Source: Rhodobacteraceae bacterium UBA3069
GTDB taxonomy: Bacteria > Pseudomonadota > Alphaproteobacteria > Rhodobacterales > Rhodobacteraceae
Reading direction: 5' to 3'
Assembly (NCBI GenBank): GCA_002366795.1
Contig: DFBX01000124.1
Coordinates: forward strand, 1 to 6,065
Length of the DNA: 6,065 nucleotides
Shown here: in pieces, positions 1 through 5,471 of the stretch
Layout: every line of letters begins with the position of its first letter
Numbering within the stretch: the stretch's first letter is position 1
The notes under the pieces: model-generated
What the model was told of the DNA's origin: nothing
What the model saw: the letters and a program-made list of their open reading frames with translations, nothing else
Databases searched by the model: none
Made by a program: the position numbers and the translations under genes

Positions 1-100
1 CATTCGCCCGACGGGCAATCCCGTGGTCTTCACGCTGACGCTTCACACAAGCCAGCAATTCGAGGCGGGCGGGAGAAGAGAGAAAACCCGGGCGGATCAT
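1..100 (-). CDS. IS630-family transposase, N-terminal fragment (runs off left edge)
   Basis: The minus strand opens with ATG at 100-98 and stays open for 33 codons to the window edge. The peptide begins MIRPGFLSSPARLELL and continues with a basic stretch ending HGIARRAN. An RPG start, a Leu-rich helix and then a GxARRAN motif before the helix-turn-helix are what I know from the N-terminus of IS630/Tc1/mariner-superfamily transposases. The DDE catalytic domain would lie outside the window, so activity cannot be judged. A modest AGGT precedes the ATG by 6 nt. A sigma70-like promoter at 184-212 points into it, leaving a leader of about 75 nt that contains a decamer tandem repeat. The family call rests on resemblance of only 33 residues and could be wrong. 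That it is a protein start is fairly secure from the promoter, RBS and open frame together. Confidence 0.6.
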   Translation of the reverse strand, partial: MIRPGFLSSPARLELLACVKRQREDHGIARRAN

Positions 101-140
101 GCATCGACCTGAATCTACTACGCCTAAATCGTCAAGCAGT

Positions 141-170
141 TCTTCGGGTGTTCTCGGGTGTTCTCGGGTG
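141..170. repeat. Three tandem copies of a 10-bp unit
   Basis: The unit TTCTCGGGTG occurs exactly at 151-160 and 161-170, with a diverged copy (TCTTCGGGTG, two changes) at 141-150; a partial TTC follows at 171. The 10-bp period places each copy on nearly the same face of the helix, as expected for a protein-binding array. It sits between the transposase start and its promoter. IS630 belongs to the same superfamily as Tc1/mariner, in which transposases bind direct repeats inside the element ends, so these may be transposase-binding repeats near an IS end. That role is inference. Confidence 0.7.
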
Positions 171-183
171 TTCAAGGACTCGC

Positions 184-212
184 AGTATAATAGGTTTGTA
201 GGGAAATGTCAT
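184..212 (-). promoter_or_regulatory. Sigma70-like promoter for the left-edge transposase
   Basis: On the minus strand a -35 of ATGACA (207-212) is followed by a 17-bp spacer and a -10 of TATACT (184-189). Each hexamer differs from consensus by one base and the spacing is ideal. Transcription would start near 177 and read through the decamer repeats into the transposase. The + strand of the same place carries an exact TATAAT (186-191) without a recognisable -35, so the region could also fire rightward towards tdk. No transcript evidence is available from sequence. Confidence 0.5.
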
Positions 213-224
213 TTATAAACCTAT
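190..224. repeat. 8-bp inverted repeat straddling the promoter
   Basis: ATAGGTTT (190-197) and AAACCTAT (217-224) are perfect reverse complements separated by 19 bp. The left arm abuts the -10 and the right arm lies just upstream of the -35 of the leftward promoter. This is the geometry of an operator bound by a dimer, or of a hairpin at the 5' end of a rightward transcript; G-U and A-U pairs could lengthen the stem inward. It could instead be the end of the insertion sequence. Confidence 0.5.
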
Positions 225-229
225 CTCAA

Positions 230-560
230 AGAAGGGATTTGACGAGTGCCCGGCGGGGCCCAAACGCCGGGATCGGGTAGGGTCGGTATTGCGTCTGCCA
301 ATCGGGTCGGCAGAACCATGTCAAAGCGGTTACTCGCGCGATACCGGTCGCTATGGTAGGTCACCAGTGTACGCCGCCTGCTGCTCCTCAGGCAGTCACG
401 GCGGCGCAGTTTCATGGTCTGGCTTGACCGCTGCGCGGCCGGTTTTCATACGATACGGCTCGGCCACCACTCACGGTGGCAAACGCAATGCCGACCCCTC
501 CCGTTTTTTGGCTCAAAGCCAGTCTTGCAGGCGCGCAGCGACGGTCTTAAACCCACTACC
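230..560. other. Gene-free stretch upstream of tdk
   Basis: I find no convincing gene here. Open frames exist on both strands, for example 64 codons on the minus strand at 415-221, but they lack ribosome binding sites, recognisable motifs and coding-like codon use. Three GC-rich hairpins are visible: a 7-bp stem CCCGGCG/CGCCGGG (249-255 with 265-271); two competing stems in 372-406; and GCCACC/GGTGGC (463-468 with 475-480). None is followed by a T run. A weak promoter candidate for tdk lies here. The stretch may be a long tdk leader or sequence brought in with the adjacent element. Confidence 0.5.
424..454 (+). promoter_or_regulatory. tdk: Weak promoter candidate upstream of tdk
   Basis: TTGACC (424-429) matches the -35 consensus at five of six positions. 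The best -10-like hexamer is TACGAT (449-454, four of six), but the spacing of 19 bp is longer than ideal. Transcription would start near 461, about 100 nt before the tdk start codon. This is the best candidate close to the gene, but it is not strong. Confidence 0.2.
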
Positions 561-1151
561 ATGGCCAAACTCTACTTCAACTACTCCACCATGAACGCAG
601 GCAAATCGACGGTTCTGCTGCAAGCGGCGCATAACTACCGCGAGATGGGTATGACACCCTATATCCTGACCGCGCGCCTGGACAACCGGACAGGCAAGGG
701 TCAAGTCGCGTCGCGTATCGGCCTGACGGCCGAGGCGGATACCTTCGCCCATGGCGATGACCTATACGCCCGAATCCAAGCGCGCCTGGCGGAAGGCCCC
801 GTCCAATGCATCTTTATCGACGAGGCGCAGTTCCTGGACCCCGAACAGGTCTGGCAACTTGCCCGTGCGGTGGACGACATGAACGTGCCGGTCATGGCCT
901 ACGGGCTACGCGTCGATTTTCAGGGCCGCACTTTTCCCGGCTCAGCCGGGCTGCTGGCATGGGCCGACGACATGCGCGAGGTGCGCACCATCTGCCACTG
1001 CGGACGCAAGGCCACCATGGTGGTGCGACGCGGCGCGGATGGGCAGGCGGCAAGGGATGGCGACCAAGTGCAGATCGGCGGCAATGAAACCTATCTGTCG
1101 CTCTGCCGCAAACACTGGCGCGAGGCGATGGGCGACAGCGCGCCGGTCTGA
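561..1151 (+). CDS. tdk: Thymidine kinase, type II (zinc-containing, TK1-like)
   Basis: This cytosolic salvage enzyme transfers phosphate from ATP to thymidine, giving dTMP. The 196-residue product is close in length to the 205-residue E. coli Tdk and aligns with it from the first residues (MAKLYFNYSTMNAGKST). The P-loop is at residues 9-17 with GKST at 14-17. The Walker-B-like IDEAQFL is at 86-92, with E88 as the catalytic base. The lasso segment YGLRVDF (114-120) is followed by the zinc ligands C145, C147, C182 and H185, at the same positions as in E. coli. All key residues are present, so the enzyme should be active. I chose ATG 561 because family homology begins there; an in-frame ATG 49 codons upstream only adds non-homologous sequence. 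No good Shine-Dalgarno precedes 561. It is the only complete gene on this strand and converges on the ketosynthase gene. Confidence 0.95.
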   Translation: MAKLYFNYSTMNAGKSTVLLQAAHNYREMGMTPYILTARLDNRTGKGQVASRIGLTAEADTFAHGDDLYARIQARLAEGPVQCIFIDEAQFLDPEQVWQLARAVDDMNVPVMAYGLRVDFQGRTFPGSAGLLAWADDMREVRTICHCGRKATMVVRRGADGQAARDGDQVQIGGNETYLSLCRKHWREAMGDSAPV

Positions 1152-1251
1152 TGCCCCGCCATCCGCCAGCGCGCGTGTCAGGTATTTTCAGAACAATGAA
1201 GGCGCCGCCGCCTGAGGAGAGCCGCGGGACGCGGATCGACGAGGCATATGT

Positions 1252-1269
1252 GCGGGCCAAATGGCCCGC
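1252..1269. terminator. GC hairpin between convergent tdk and ketosynthase genes
   Basis: GCGGGCC (1252-1258) and GGCCCGC (1263-1269) form a perfect 7-bp stem with a four-base loop AAAT. It lies about 100 nt after the tdk stop and 10 nt after the stop of the minus-strand ketosynthase, so it could serve both strands. Neither side has a proper T run, so intrinsic termination would be weak; an mRNA 3'-end stabiliser is also possible. Confidence 0.4.
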
Positions 1270-1278
1270 GCCATCAGG

Positions 1279-2400
1279 TCACGCCTTTTCCAGGATCACC
1301 GATCCCACGGAATAGCCCGCGCCAAAGGAACAGATCAGCCCGATATCGCCTTTTTCCATCCCGCCGGAATGTTTCGCAAAGGCGATGATCGACCCGGCGG
1401 ATGATGTATTGGCATAGTCCTGCAGGATGTTCGGCTGTTCGTCCGTTTCCGGCACGCGGCCCAGCACCTTGCGACCGATAAAATCGTTCATGGTTTTATT
1501 CGCCTGGTGCAGCCACATACGTTTCAACGCATCGGGCGCGATGCCCTCTTCCCCGATATGCGCAAGGATATGGGCTGACACCATGGGCACCACTTCCTTG
1601 AACACCTTGCGCCCGTTCTGCATGAACTGCATGTCGCGCCGGTCGGCCACGCCGTCAGGGCGGTTGCGGCGCAAGAAGCCGTTGTTGTTGCGGATATTGT
1701 TGGAAAATTCCGTGGCGCAGCGGATCGATCGGACCAGCCACTTTTCGTCCGTCGCGTCCTCGGCCTGTTCCAGCACCGTGGCGGTGCAGACATCGCCAAA
1801 GATGAAATGGCAATCGCGGTCGCGCCATTCCAGGTGGCCCGAGGTAATTTCCGGGTTCACCACCAGCGCCTTGCGGACCGAGCCGGAGCGGATCATGTCC
1901 GCCGCCGCCTGGATCCCGAAAGTGGCCGAGGAACAGGCCACGTTCATGTCAAAGGCAAAGCCCCCTGCCCCCAGCAGTTTCTGGATCTCGATTCCCACGG
2001 CCGGATAGGCGCGCTCCATGTTCGATGCGGCGCAGATCACCAAGTCGATCTCGGACGCGTCCACGCCCGCCGCGTCAAGCGCCTTGTGGCAAGCATCCAG
2101 CGCGATTTCGGCCATCATGCCCGGCTCGTCGTCACTGCGCTGGTGCAGGTGGGGATACATGCGGGCGGGGTCCAGCGTGCCCTCCTTGTCCATCACGTAG
2201 CGTTGTTCTATCCCGCTTGCGTTGAAGATGAACTCGGACGATGAATGCGGTTTCGCCTCAATCTTGCCCGCCGCGATGGCCTCGGCATTCTCGGCGTTGA
2301 ACAGATCCGCATGGGCATTGAAACTGGCGACCAGTTCGTCATTGGTGATGACGTTTTCAGGCGTGAACACGCCCGTGCCGGTGATGGCTGGTTGATACAT
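1279..2400 (-). CDS. Beta-ketoacyl-ACP synthase III family protein (long FabH-like form)
   Basis: This 373-residue thiolase-fold condensing enzyme should join an acyl-CoA to malonyl-ACP. The FabH catalytic triad is complete: C156 in NVACSSATFG (153-162), H298 in the HQAN motif (298-301) and N331 in YANTSSAGS (329-337). The C-terminal glycine-rich loop SFGAGYSVG (358-366) is also present. It is about 55 residues longer than E. coli FabH (317). The extra length includes an N-terminal segment (about 27-60) between the first strand and the IEQRYV motif, plus an Asn/Arg-rich loop at 234-256. That architecture is shared with FabH-like enzymes such as P. aeruginosa PA3286, which uses medium-chain acyl-CoA from beta-oxidation; the substrate here is inferred only. 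I therefore do not call it fabH, and no plsX or other fatty-acid gene adjoins it. Start ATG 2400 is supported by GGAAGGGG (2407-2414), 6 nt upstream. Confidence 0.88.
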   Translation of the reverse strand: MYQPAITGTGVFTPENVITNDELVASFNAHADLFNAENAEAIAAGKIEAKPHSSSEFIFNASGIEQRYVMDKEGTLDPARMYPHLHQRSDDEPGMMAEIALDACHKALDAAGVDASEIDLVICAASNMERAYPAVGIEIQKLLGAGGFAFDMNVACSSATFGIQAAADMIRSGSVRKALVVNPEITSGHLEWRDRDCHFIFGDVCTATVLEQAEDATDEKWLVRSIRCATEFSNNIRNNNGFLRRNRPDGVADRRDMQFMQNGRKVFKEVVPMVSAHILAHIGEEGIAPDALKRMWLHQANKTMNDFIGRKVLGRVPETDEQPNILQDYANTSSAGSIIAFAKHSGGMEKGDIGLICSFGAGYSVGSVILEKA

Positions 2401-2406
2401 TAGGGG

Positions 2407-2414
2407 CCCCTTCC
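2407..2414 (-). promoter_or_regulatory. Shine-Dalgarno of the ketosynthase gene
   Basis: GGAAGGGG on the minus strand ends 6 nt before ATG 2400 and decides that start. It overlaps a perfect 10-bp palindrome, AGGGGCCCCT (2402-2411), which could partly mask the site in mRNA, although its hairpin would have only a 3-bp stem. Confidence 0.6.
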
Positions 2415-2427
2415 GAGATTGGCCCTC

Positions 2428-2456
2428 AGATCACCTGTTAGCGGCGCAAAGGTCAA
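2428..2456 (-). promoter_or_regulatory. Possible promoter for the ketosynthase gene
   Basis: In the 70-nt gap after the dehydrogenase gene, the minus strand has TTGACC (2451-2456, five of six to the -35 consensus), a 17-bp spacer and TGATCT (2428-2433) where the -10 should be. The -10 is poor, with two of six matches. It would give the ketosynthase some expression independent of the upstream genes. Read-through from them is equally possible, since no terminator is visible in the gap. Confidence 0.3.
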
Positions 2457-2470
2457 GCCTGACGCGGCTG

Positions 2471-3430
2471 TCACAGCACGTTAGGCGGCGGTTCCCCGGC
2501 AAAGAAGGCGGCCATGTTGTCCAGCGCCAGCATTCCCATGGCGGTTCGCACCTCAAGCGCGGCGGTGCCAAGGTGTGGCAGCAGGGTGACATTGTCCAAC
2601 GCGCGCAGGGCTTGCGGCACCTCCGGTTCGCGCTCATAGACATCCAGACCGGCCCCGCCGATGCGCCCTTCGGTCAGGGCGGCGACCAGCGCGGCCTCGT
2701 CCACCACATCGCCGCGGGCGATGTTGATCAGGTGGGCGTGGGGGGGCATCGCCTCCAGCACCGCAGACCCGACAAGGTGGCGCGTTTCGGCCCCGCCCGG
2801 CACGGCGATGACCAGAATATCGGCCCCTGCCGCCAGGTCCGTCACGCTGTCCGCGCGGGTGGCGGGGAAATCAAGCTGCTTGTCCGATCGCGCCATGTAT
2901 CCCACCGACATCCCGAACCCGTGATGGCAGCGCCGCGCGATGGCTTGCCCGATGCGCCCCATGCCAACGATACCGATGCGTTTGCCGGTCACATGCAGGC
3001 CCAGCATTTGCGTCGGGTTCCAGCCGGTCCAGTTGCCCGCGCGCACCAGCCGCTCGCCTTCACCGGCGCGGCGGGCCGACATCAGGATCAGCGTCATAGC
3101 GATATCGGCCGTGGCATCGGTCACGGCACCGGGCGTGTTGGTCACGGTGATGCCGCGTGCGCGGGCGGCCTCCACGTCGATATGGTTGTAGCCGACACCG
3201 AAATTGGCCAGCAGCTTGCAACGCGGGTTGCCTATTTCGTCAAAGATCGGGGCGTCGAACAGGTCGCCCAGCGTCGGCATGATCCCGTCATACAGCACCA
3301 GCGATGAACACATCTCGGCCCTTGTCAGGGCGGTGTTGGCGGCGCGCTGCTCCACGTCGAACAGGTCATGGGCGCGCGCTGTCACAGCATCGGGCAAGGG
3401 TCGCGCCAGCAGGATACGGGGCCGCGCCAT
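2471..3430 (-). CDS. D-2-hydroxyacid dehydrogenase (glyoxylate/hydroxypyruvate reductase type)
   Basis: This 319-residue cytosolic NAD(P)-dependent oxidoreductase of the D-isomer-specific 2-hydroxyacid dehydrogenase family should reduce a 2-oxoacid such as glyoxylate or hydroxypyruvate to the D-hydroxyacid. The substrate-binding half carries LLANFGVGYNHID (73-85). The Rossmann half has GMGRIG (156-161). The catalytic set is R239 (NIARGDVVDE), E268 (YEREPE) and H286 (LLPHLGTA). After the second Rossmann strand the sequence reads YMARSDK (178-184), with Arg-Ser where NAD-specific members have an acidic residue, which suggests NADPH preference (inferred). Length is normal for the GhrB/GyaR-type branch. 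Its ATG overlaps the stop of the CsaA-like gene as TGATG, so translation is probably coupled. The exact substrate cannot be read from the sequence. Confidence 0.9.
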   Translation of the reverse strand: MARPRILLARPLPDAVTARAHDLFDVEQRAANTALTRAEMCSSLVLYDGIMPTLGDLFDAPIFDEIGNPRCKLLANFGVGYNHIDVEAARARGITVTNTPGAVTDATADIAMTLILMSARRAGEGERLVRAGNWTGWNPTQMLGLHVTGKRIGIVGMGRIGQAIARRCHHGFGMSVGYMARSDKQLDFPATRADSVTDLAAGADILVIAVPGGAETRHLVGSAVLEAMPPHAHLINIARGDVVDEAALVAALTEGRIGGAGLDVYEREPEVPQALRALDNVTLLPHLGTAALEVRTAMGMLALDNMAAFFAGEPPPNVL

Positions 3431-3768
3431 CAGTGCATCCGCCCGCCGGGCGGCACATCGTGGTCGGGACTGACCAGAACGATACCGCCGTCGCTGTCCG
3501 ATACGCCCAGCACCAGCACTTCGGACATGAACTTGCCGATCTGGCGGGGCGGGAAATTGGTGACGGCCATGACGGTCTTACCCACCAGCATTTCGGGGTC
3601 ATAATGCGCTGTAATCTGGGCCGAAGAGCGTTTTTCCCCCAATTCAGGGCCGAAATCGATCCACAGCTTGATCGCGGGTTTGCGCGCCTCGGGGTAGGGC
3701 TCGGCGCGGGTGATGCGGCCCGCGCGGATGTCCACTTTCATAAAATCGTCAAAAGAGATTTCAGCCAT
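3430..3768 (-). CDS. csaA: CsaA-type tRNA-binding protein
   Basis: This is a 112-residue single OB-fold protein of the EMAPII/Trbp111 tRNA-binding domain family. It closely resembles B. subtilis CsaA (110 residues) along its whole length: FMKVDIRAGRI (9-19), EARKPAIKLWIDFG (27-40), SSAQIT (48-53), VTNFPPRQIG (69-78) and SEVLVLG (82-88) are the family blocks. CsaA is a dimer that binds the tRNA elbow and was described as having export-related chaperone activity; its role in alphaproteobacteria is not established. The ATG lies 8 nt inside the end of proC, preceded by AGGGAA (3776-3781) at 7-nt spacing, and its stop overlaps the dehydrogenase start, so it sits in the middle of a three-gene coupled unit. 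No residue of the core blocks is missing. Confidence 0.9.
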   Translation of the reverse strand: MAEISFDDFMKVDIRAGRITRAEPYPEARKPAIKLWIDFGPELGEKRSSAQITAHYDPEMLVGKTVMAVTNFPPRQIGKFMSEVLVLGVSDSDGGIVLVSPDHDVPPGGRMH

Positions 3769-4576
3769 TGGCCAGTTCCCTAGACCGGTCGGCAGCGGCC
3801 TGCACGGCGCGGGACAAAAGCGGCGGGAACCCCGTTTTCGGGTCCATCAGCACCTCTAGCGCGGCTTGGGTCGTACCGTTCGGAGAGGTGACATTGACAC
3901 GCAATTGCGAAGGGGATTCCGGCGCGGTTTCGGCCAATGCCCCCGCGCCCGCCACGGTGGCGCGGGCCAGTTTCAGCGCCAGGTCGGGGGACAGCCCTTG
4001 CTCTTCGCCGGCAAGGGCCAGCGTTTCGATCAGGTGGAACACATAAGCGGGGCCGGATCCCGACACGGCAGTGACGGCATCCATCTGGCTTTCGTCTTTC
4101 AGCCGGACAACCTGTCCTACGGCTGTCAGCAACGCCTCGACAAGATCCAGTTGCGCGGGGGTGCTGGCGGTATTTCCGATGATGGCCGTGATACCGCGCC
4201 CGACGGCGGCGGGGGTGTTGGGCATGGCGCGGATGATTGGGCTGTCGGCACCAAAGGTGGCGTCGAATGTCGCGATGGATGTGCCAGCGGCGACCGATAC
4301 GAACAGGGTCTGTCCCCCGCCCATGGCGGCGATGGTGGGCAGCGCATCACCCATCATCTGCGGTTTCACGGCGATCAGAACGATGGCCGGATGGGCGGGC
4401 AGATCGGCATTCACATGCACGCCCGTGCCCTTGACCCAATCCGAGGGATGCGGGTCGATCACGTAAACGGATGTGGCGGGCAAGCCCTGTTTCAACCAGC
4501 CCTCAAGCATGGCCGATCCCATTTTGCCACATCCCAGCAGCACCAGCCCGCGTTCCGCGACCCTTGTCATATCCAT
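3761..4576 (-). CDS. proC: Pyrroline-5-carboxylate reductase
   Basis: It catalyses the last step of proline biosynthesis, NAD(P)H reduction of 1-pyrroline-5-carboxylate to L-proline, in the cytosol. The 271-residue length fits the family (E. coli 269). The Rossmann motif GCGKMG is at 15-20, IAVKPQ at 68-73, RAMPNTPA at 116-123, the signature core SGSGPAYVF at 172-180 and the C-terminal TSPNGTT at 230-236. The usual form of the last motif is SPGGTT; this protein has Asn at 233 in place of the first of those glycines. The open frame extends 53 codons further upstream, but that part is low-complexity and unrelated to ProC. ATG 4576 has GAGGGA (4585-4590) at 8-nt spacing, while the in-frame ATG two codons later has poorer spacing. 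It is the first gene of the coupled proC-csaA-dehydrogenase unit. Confidence 0.95.
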   Translation of the reverse strand: MDMTRVAERGLVLLGCGKMGSAMLEGWLKQGLPATSVYVIDPHPSDWVKGTGVHVNADLPAHPAIVLIAVKPQMMGDALPTIAAMGGGQTLFVSVAAGTSIATFDATFGADSPIIRAMPNTPAAVGRGITAIIGNTASTPAQLDLVEALLTAVGQVVRLKDESQMDAVTAVSGSGPAYVFHLIETLALAGEEQGLSPDLALKLARATVAGAGALAETAPESPSQLRVNVTSPNGTTQAALEVLMDPKTGFPPLLSRAVQAAADRSRELANG

Positions 4577-4584
4577 CGTGATTG

Positions 4585-4590
4585 TCCCTC
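4585..4590 (-). promoter_or_regulatory. proC: Shine-Dalgarno of proC
   Basis: GAGGGA on the minus strand, 8 nt before ATG 4576. It decides between this start, the ATG two codons downstream and the much longer open frame reaching 4735. Confidence 0.6.
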
Positions 4591-4611
4591 GCCTGATCCG
4601 GTTTTGCGCAA

Positions 4612-4640
4612 GTGTTACGCAGGGCGCGGCGGGGGTGCAA
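4612..4640 (-). promoter_or_regulatory. proC: Possible proC operon promoter
   Basis: On the minus strand TTGCAC (4635-4640) is followed by a 17-bp spacer and TAACAC (4612-4617). Each hexamer keeps about half of the sigma70 consensus, with TTG in the -35 and TA..A in the -10. The start would fall near 4605, giving a leader of about 30 nt. It sits between the ybjN terminator and proC, where an independent promoter is expected. Confidence 0.3.
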
Positions 4641-4699
4641 TGGGGCGCGGCCACGGTCGGCGGGTCAATGCGCGCGGGGTTTGCACCGTTGGGGGCTGA

Positions 4700-4716
4700 T
4701 GCCGCTTTTCGCGGCA
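4700..4716. other. Small perfect hairpin between ybjN-like gene and proC
   Basis: TGCCGC (4700-4705) and GCGGCA (4711-4716) form a 6-bp stem with a five-base loop, GAAAA in the minus-strand RNA. It lies 33 nt beyond the ybjN terminator hairpin in the direction of transcription and has no T run after it on the minus strand. It may be a second, auxiliary termination or pausing structure; the function is unknown. Confidence 0.3.
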
Positions 4717-4748
4717 AGGTTGCGCGCGATTTCACCCCGCAACGACAA

Positions 4749-4772
4749 AGGCCGCCCTTGATAGAGCGGCCT
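4749..4772 (-). terminator. Intrinsic-type terminator of the YbjN-domain gene
   Basis: In the minus-strand transcript AGGCCGC and GCGGCCT pair as a perfect 7-bp stem around a 10-nt loop, followed directly by a short U-rich tail (UUGUCGUU). It starts 24 nt after the stop of the YbjN-domain gene. The tail is interrupted, so termination may be incomplete, but position and form fit a factor-independent terminator separating this gene from proC. Confidence 0.6.
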
Positions 4773-4796
4773 GTCAGAATTCAATCCACGTATGGG

Positions 4797-5297
4797 TCAG
4801 GCGCGGCCATAAGCCTCGGCAATAGCGATCTGCATCGCCTCGGCGGGTGACCGCCCGCCCCAGACCACCAGTTGCAGCGCGGGGTAATATCGTTCGGCGC
4901 TGCGCACGGCGGCGCCTATCATGGTGTCGATCTGTTCGGGGCTGGCCATCTGGCCGCCAGCCAACACCAGACCGTAGCGATAGACCATCAGTTTCTGCGC
5001 ATCCCAATAGGTGAAATTGCCCGCCCAGCACTGGTCGTTCACCGCGTTCAGCGTCTCATACAGCGCGGGCAGCATTTCGGCGGGCGGTTCCATCTCGAAG
5101 GTGCAGATCATACGCAGCGTTTCGTCATAGCCCGACCATGCAAGGGTGATCGAATAGGTGCGCCATTGCCCTTCGACCGCCATGGCGATCTGGTCATCGC
5201 CGATACGGTCGAAATCCCAATCGTGGTGTTCGGCGATATGTTCGACGATGTCGATGGGGTGGATTTCCTCTGACAGGAACTGCTCGGACAGGGCCAT
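4797..5297 (-). CDS. YbjN domain-containing protein
   Basis: This 166-residue soluble acidic protein has no signal peptide or membrane segment. The N-terminal half (about 13-70) has the IVEHIAEHHDWDFDRIGDDQIAMAVEG pattern, then SITLAW (49-54) and LRMICTFEM (61-69). The C-terminal half has NAVNDQCWAGNFTYWD (84-99) and LVWRYG-like MVYRYGL (104-110). This is the YbjN/sensory-transduction-regulator-like family, whose fold resembles the type III secretion chaperones. E. coli YbjN (158 residues) affects motility and stress tolerance, but no biochemical activity is settled. The start has AGAGGTGA (5301-5308), with AGAGG 6 nt from the ATG. Placement just upstream of proC is, to my recollection, common in Rhodobacteraceae; a terminator hairpin still separates the two here, so they need not be one operon. 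Confidence 0.82.
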   Translation of the reverse strand: MALSEQFLSEEIHPIDIVEHIAEHHDWDFDRIGDDQIAMAVEGQWRTYSITLAWSGYDETLRMICTFEMEPPAEMLPALYETLNAVNDQCWAGNFTYWDAQKLMVYRYGLVLAGGQMASPEQIDTMIGAAVRSAERYYPALQLVVWGGRSPAEAMQIAIAEAYGRA

Positions 5298-5431
5298 GCG
5301 TCACCTCTTTTGCTGTAGCCGCGCGGCGCGATGCACCGCTAATGCTGGCTGTCTGCTCTAGGGGCTGGGTTCATCCCGCGCACCCTTACTAGATATGGTG
5401 GGGGCAGTTGACGGACCTGTAAAGCAATAAT

Positions 5432-5462
5432 TTGTGGATAACCCCAAGTTCTTGTGGATGAC
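5432..5462 (-). promoter_or_regulatory. Pair of DnaA-box-like repeats
   Basis: TTGTGGATAAC (5432-5442) and TTGTGGATGAC (5452-5462) are direct repeats exactly 20 bp apart, differing at one base. Read on the minus strand the first contains TTATCCACA, the exact high-affinity E. coli R1-type DnaA box (5433-5441). The second contains TCATCCACA, one mismatch (5453-5461). Same orientation and about two helical turns of spacing favour cooperative binding. A third, weaker look-alike (TCATCCAGT) is at 5472-5480 in the opposite orientation. Binding is not shown by the sequence alone. Confidence 0.45.
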
Positions 5463-5471
5463 ATGACAAAT

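Noticed and set aside
221..415. 64-codon minus-strand open frame behind the transposase start
   Set aside because: No ribosome binding site, Arg-rich low-information product, no family. A short YHSD string recalls IS3 transposases, but nothing around it fits.
414..560. In-frame upstream extension of thymidine kinase to ATG 414
   Set aside because: The added 49 residues have no family similarity, while homology with E. coli Tdk starts exactly at the ATG at 561.
892..1260. 122-codon minus-strand open frame opposite the end of tdk
   Set aside because: Arg/Pro-rich shadow of tdk without start signals.
1427..2008. 193-codon + strand open frame opposite the ketosynthase gene
   Set aside because: Antisense to a gene with an intact catalytic triad; no start signal and no recognisable domain.
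2573..3307. 244-codon + strand open frame opposite the dehydrogenase
   Set aside because: Antisense shadow of a gene with complete catalytic motifs; the His/Gly-rich translation is typical of such shadows.
3866..4699. 277-codon + strand open frame opposite proC
   Set aside because: It is antisense to a certain gene, in a frame kept open by high third-position GC. The product is Gly/His/Arg-rich with no motif and no ribosome binding site.
4577..4735. 53-codon N-terminal extension of proC
   Set aside because: It is Ala/Pro-rich and unrelated to ProC; it would put the Rossmann strand far from the N-terminus and ignores the good GAGGGA before 4576.
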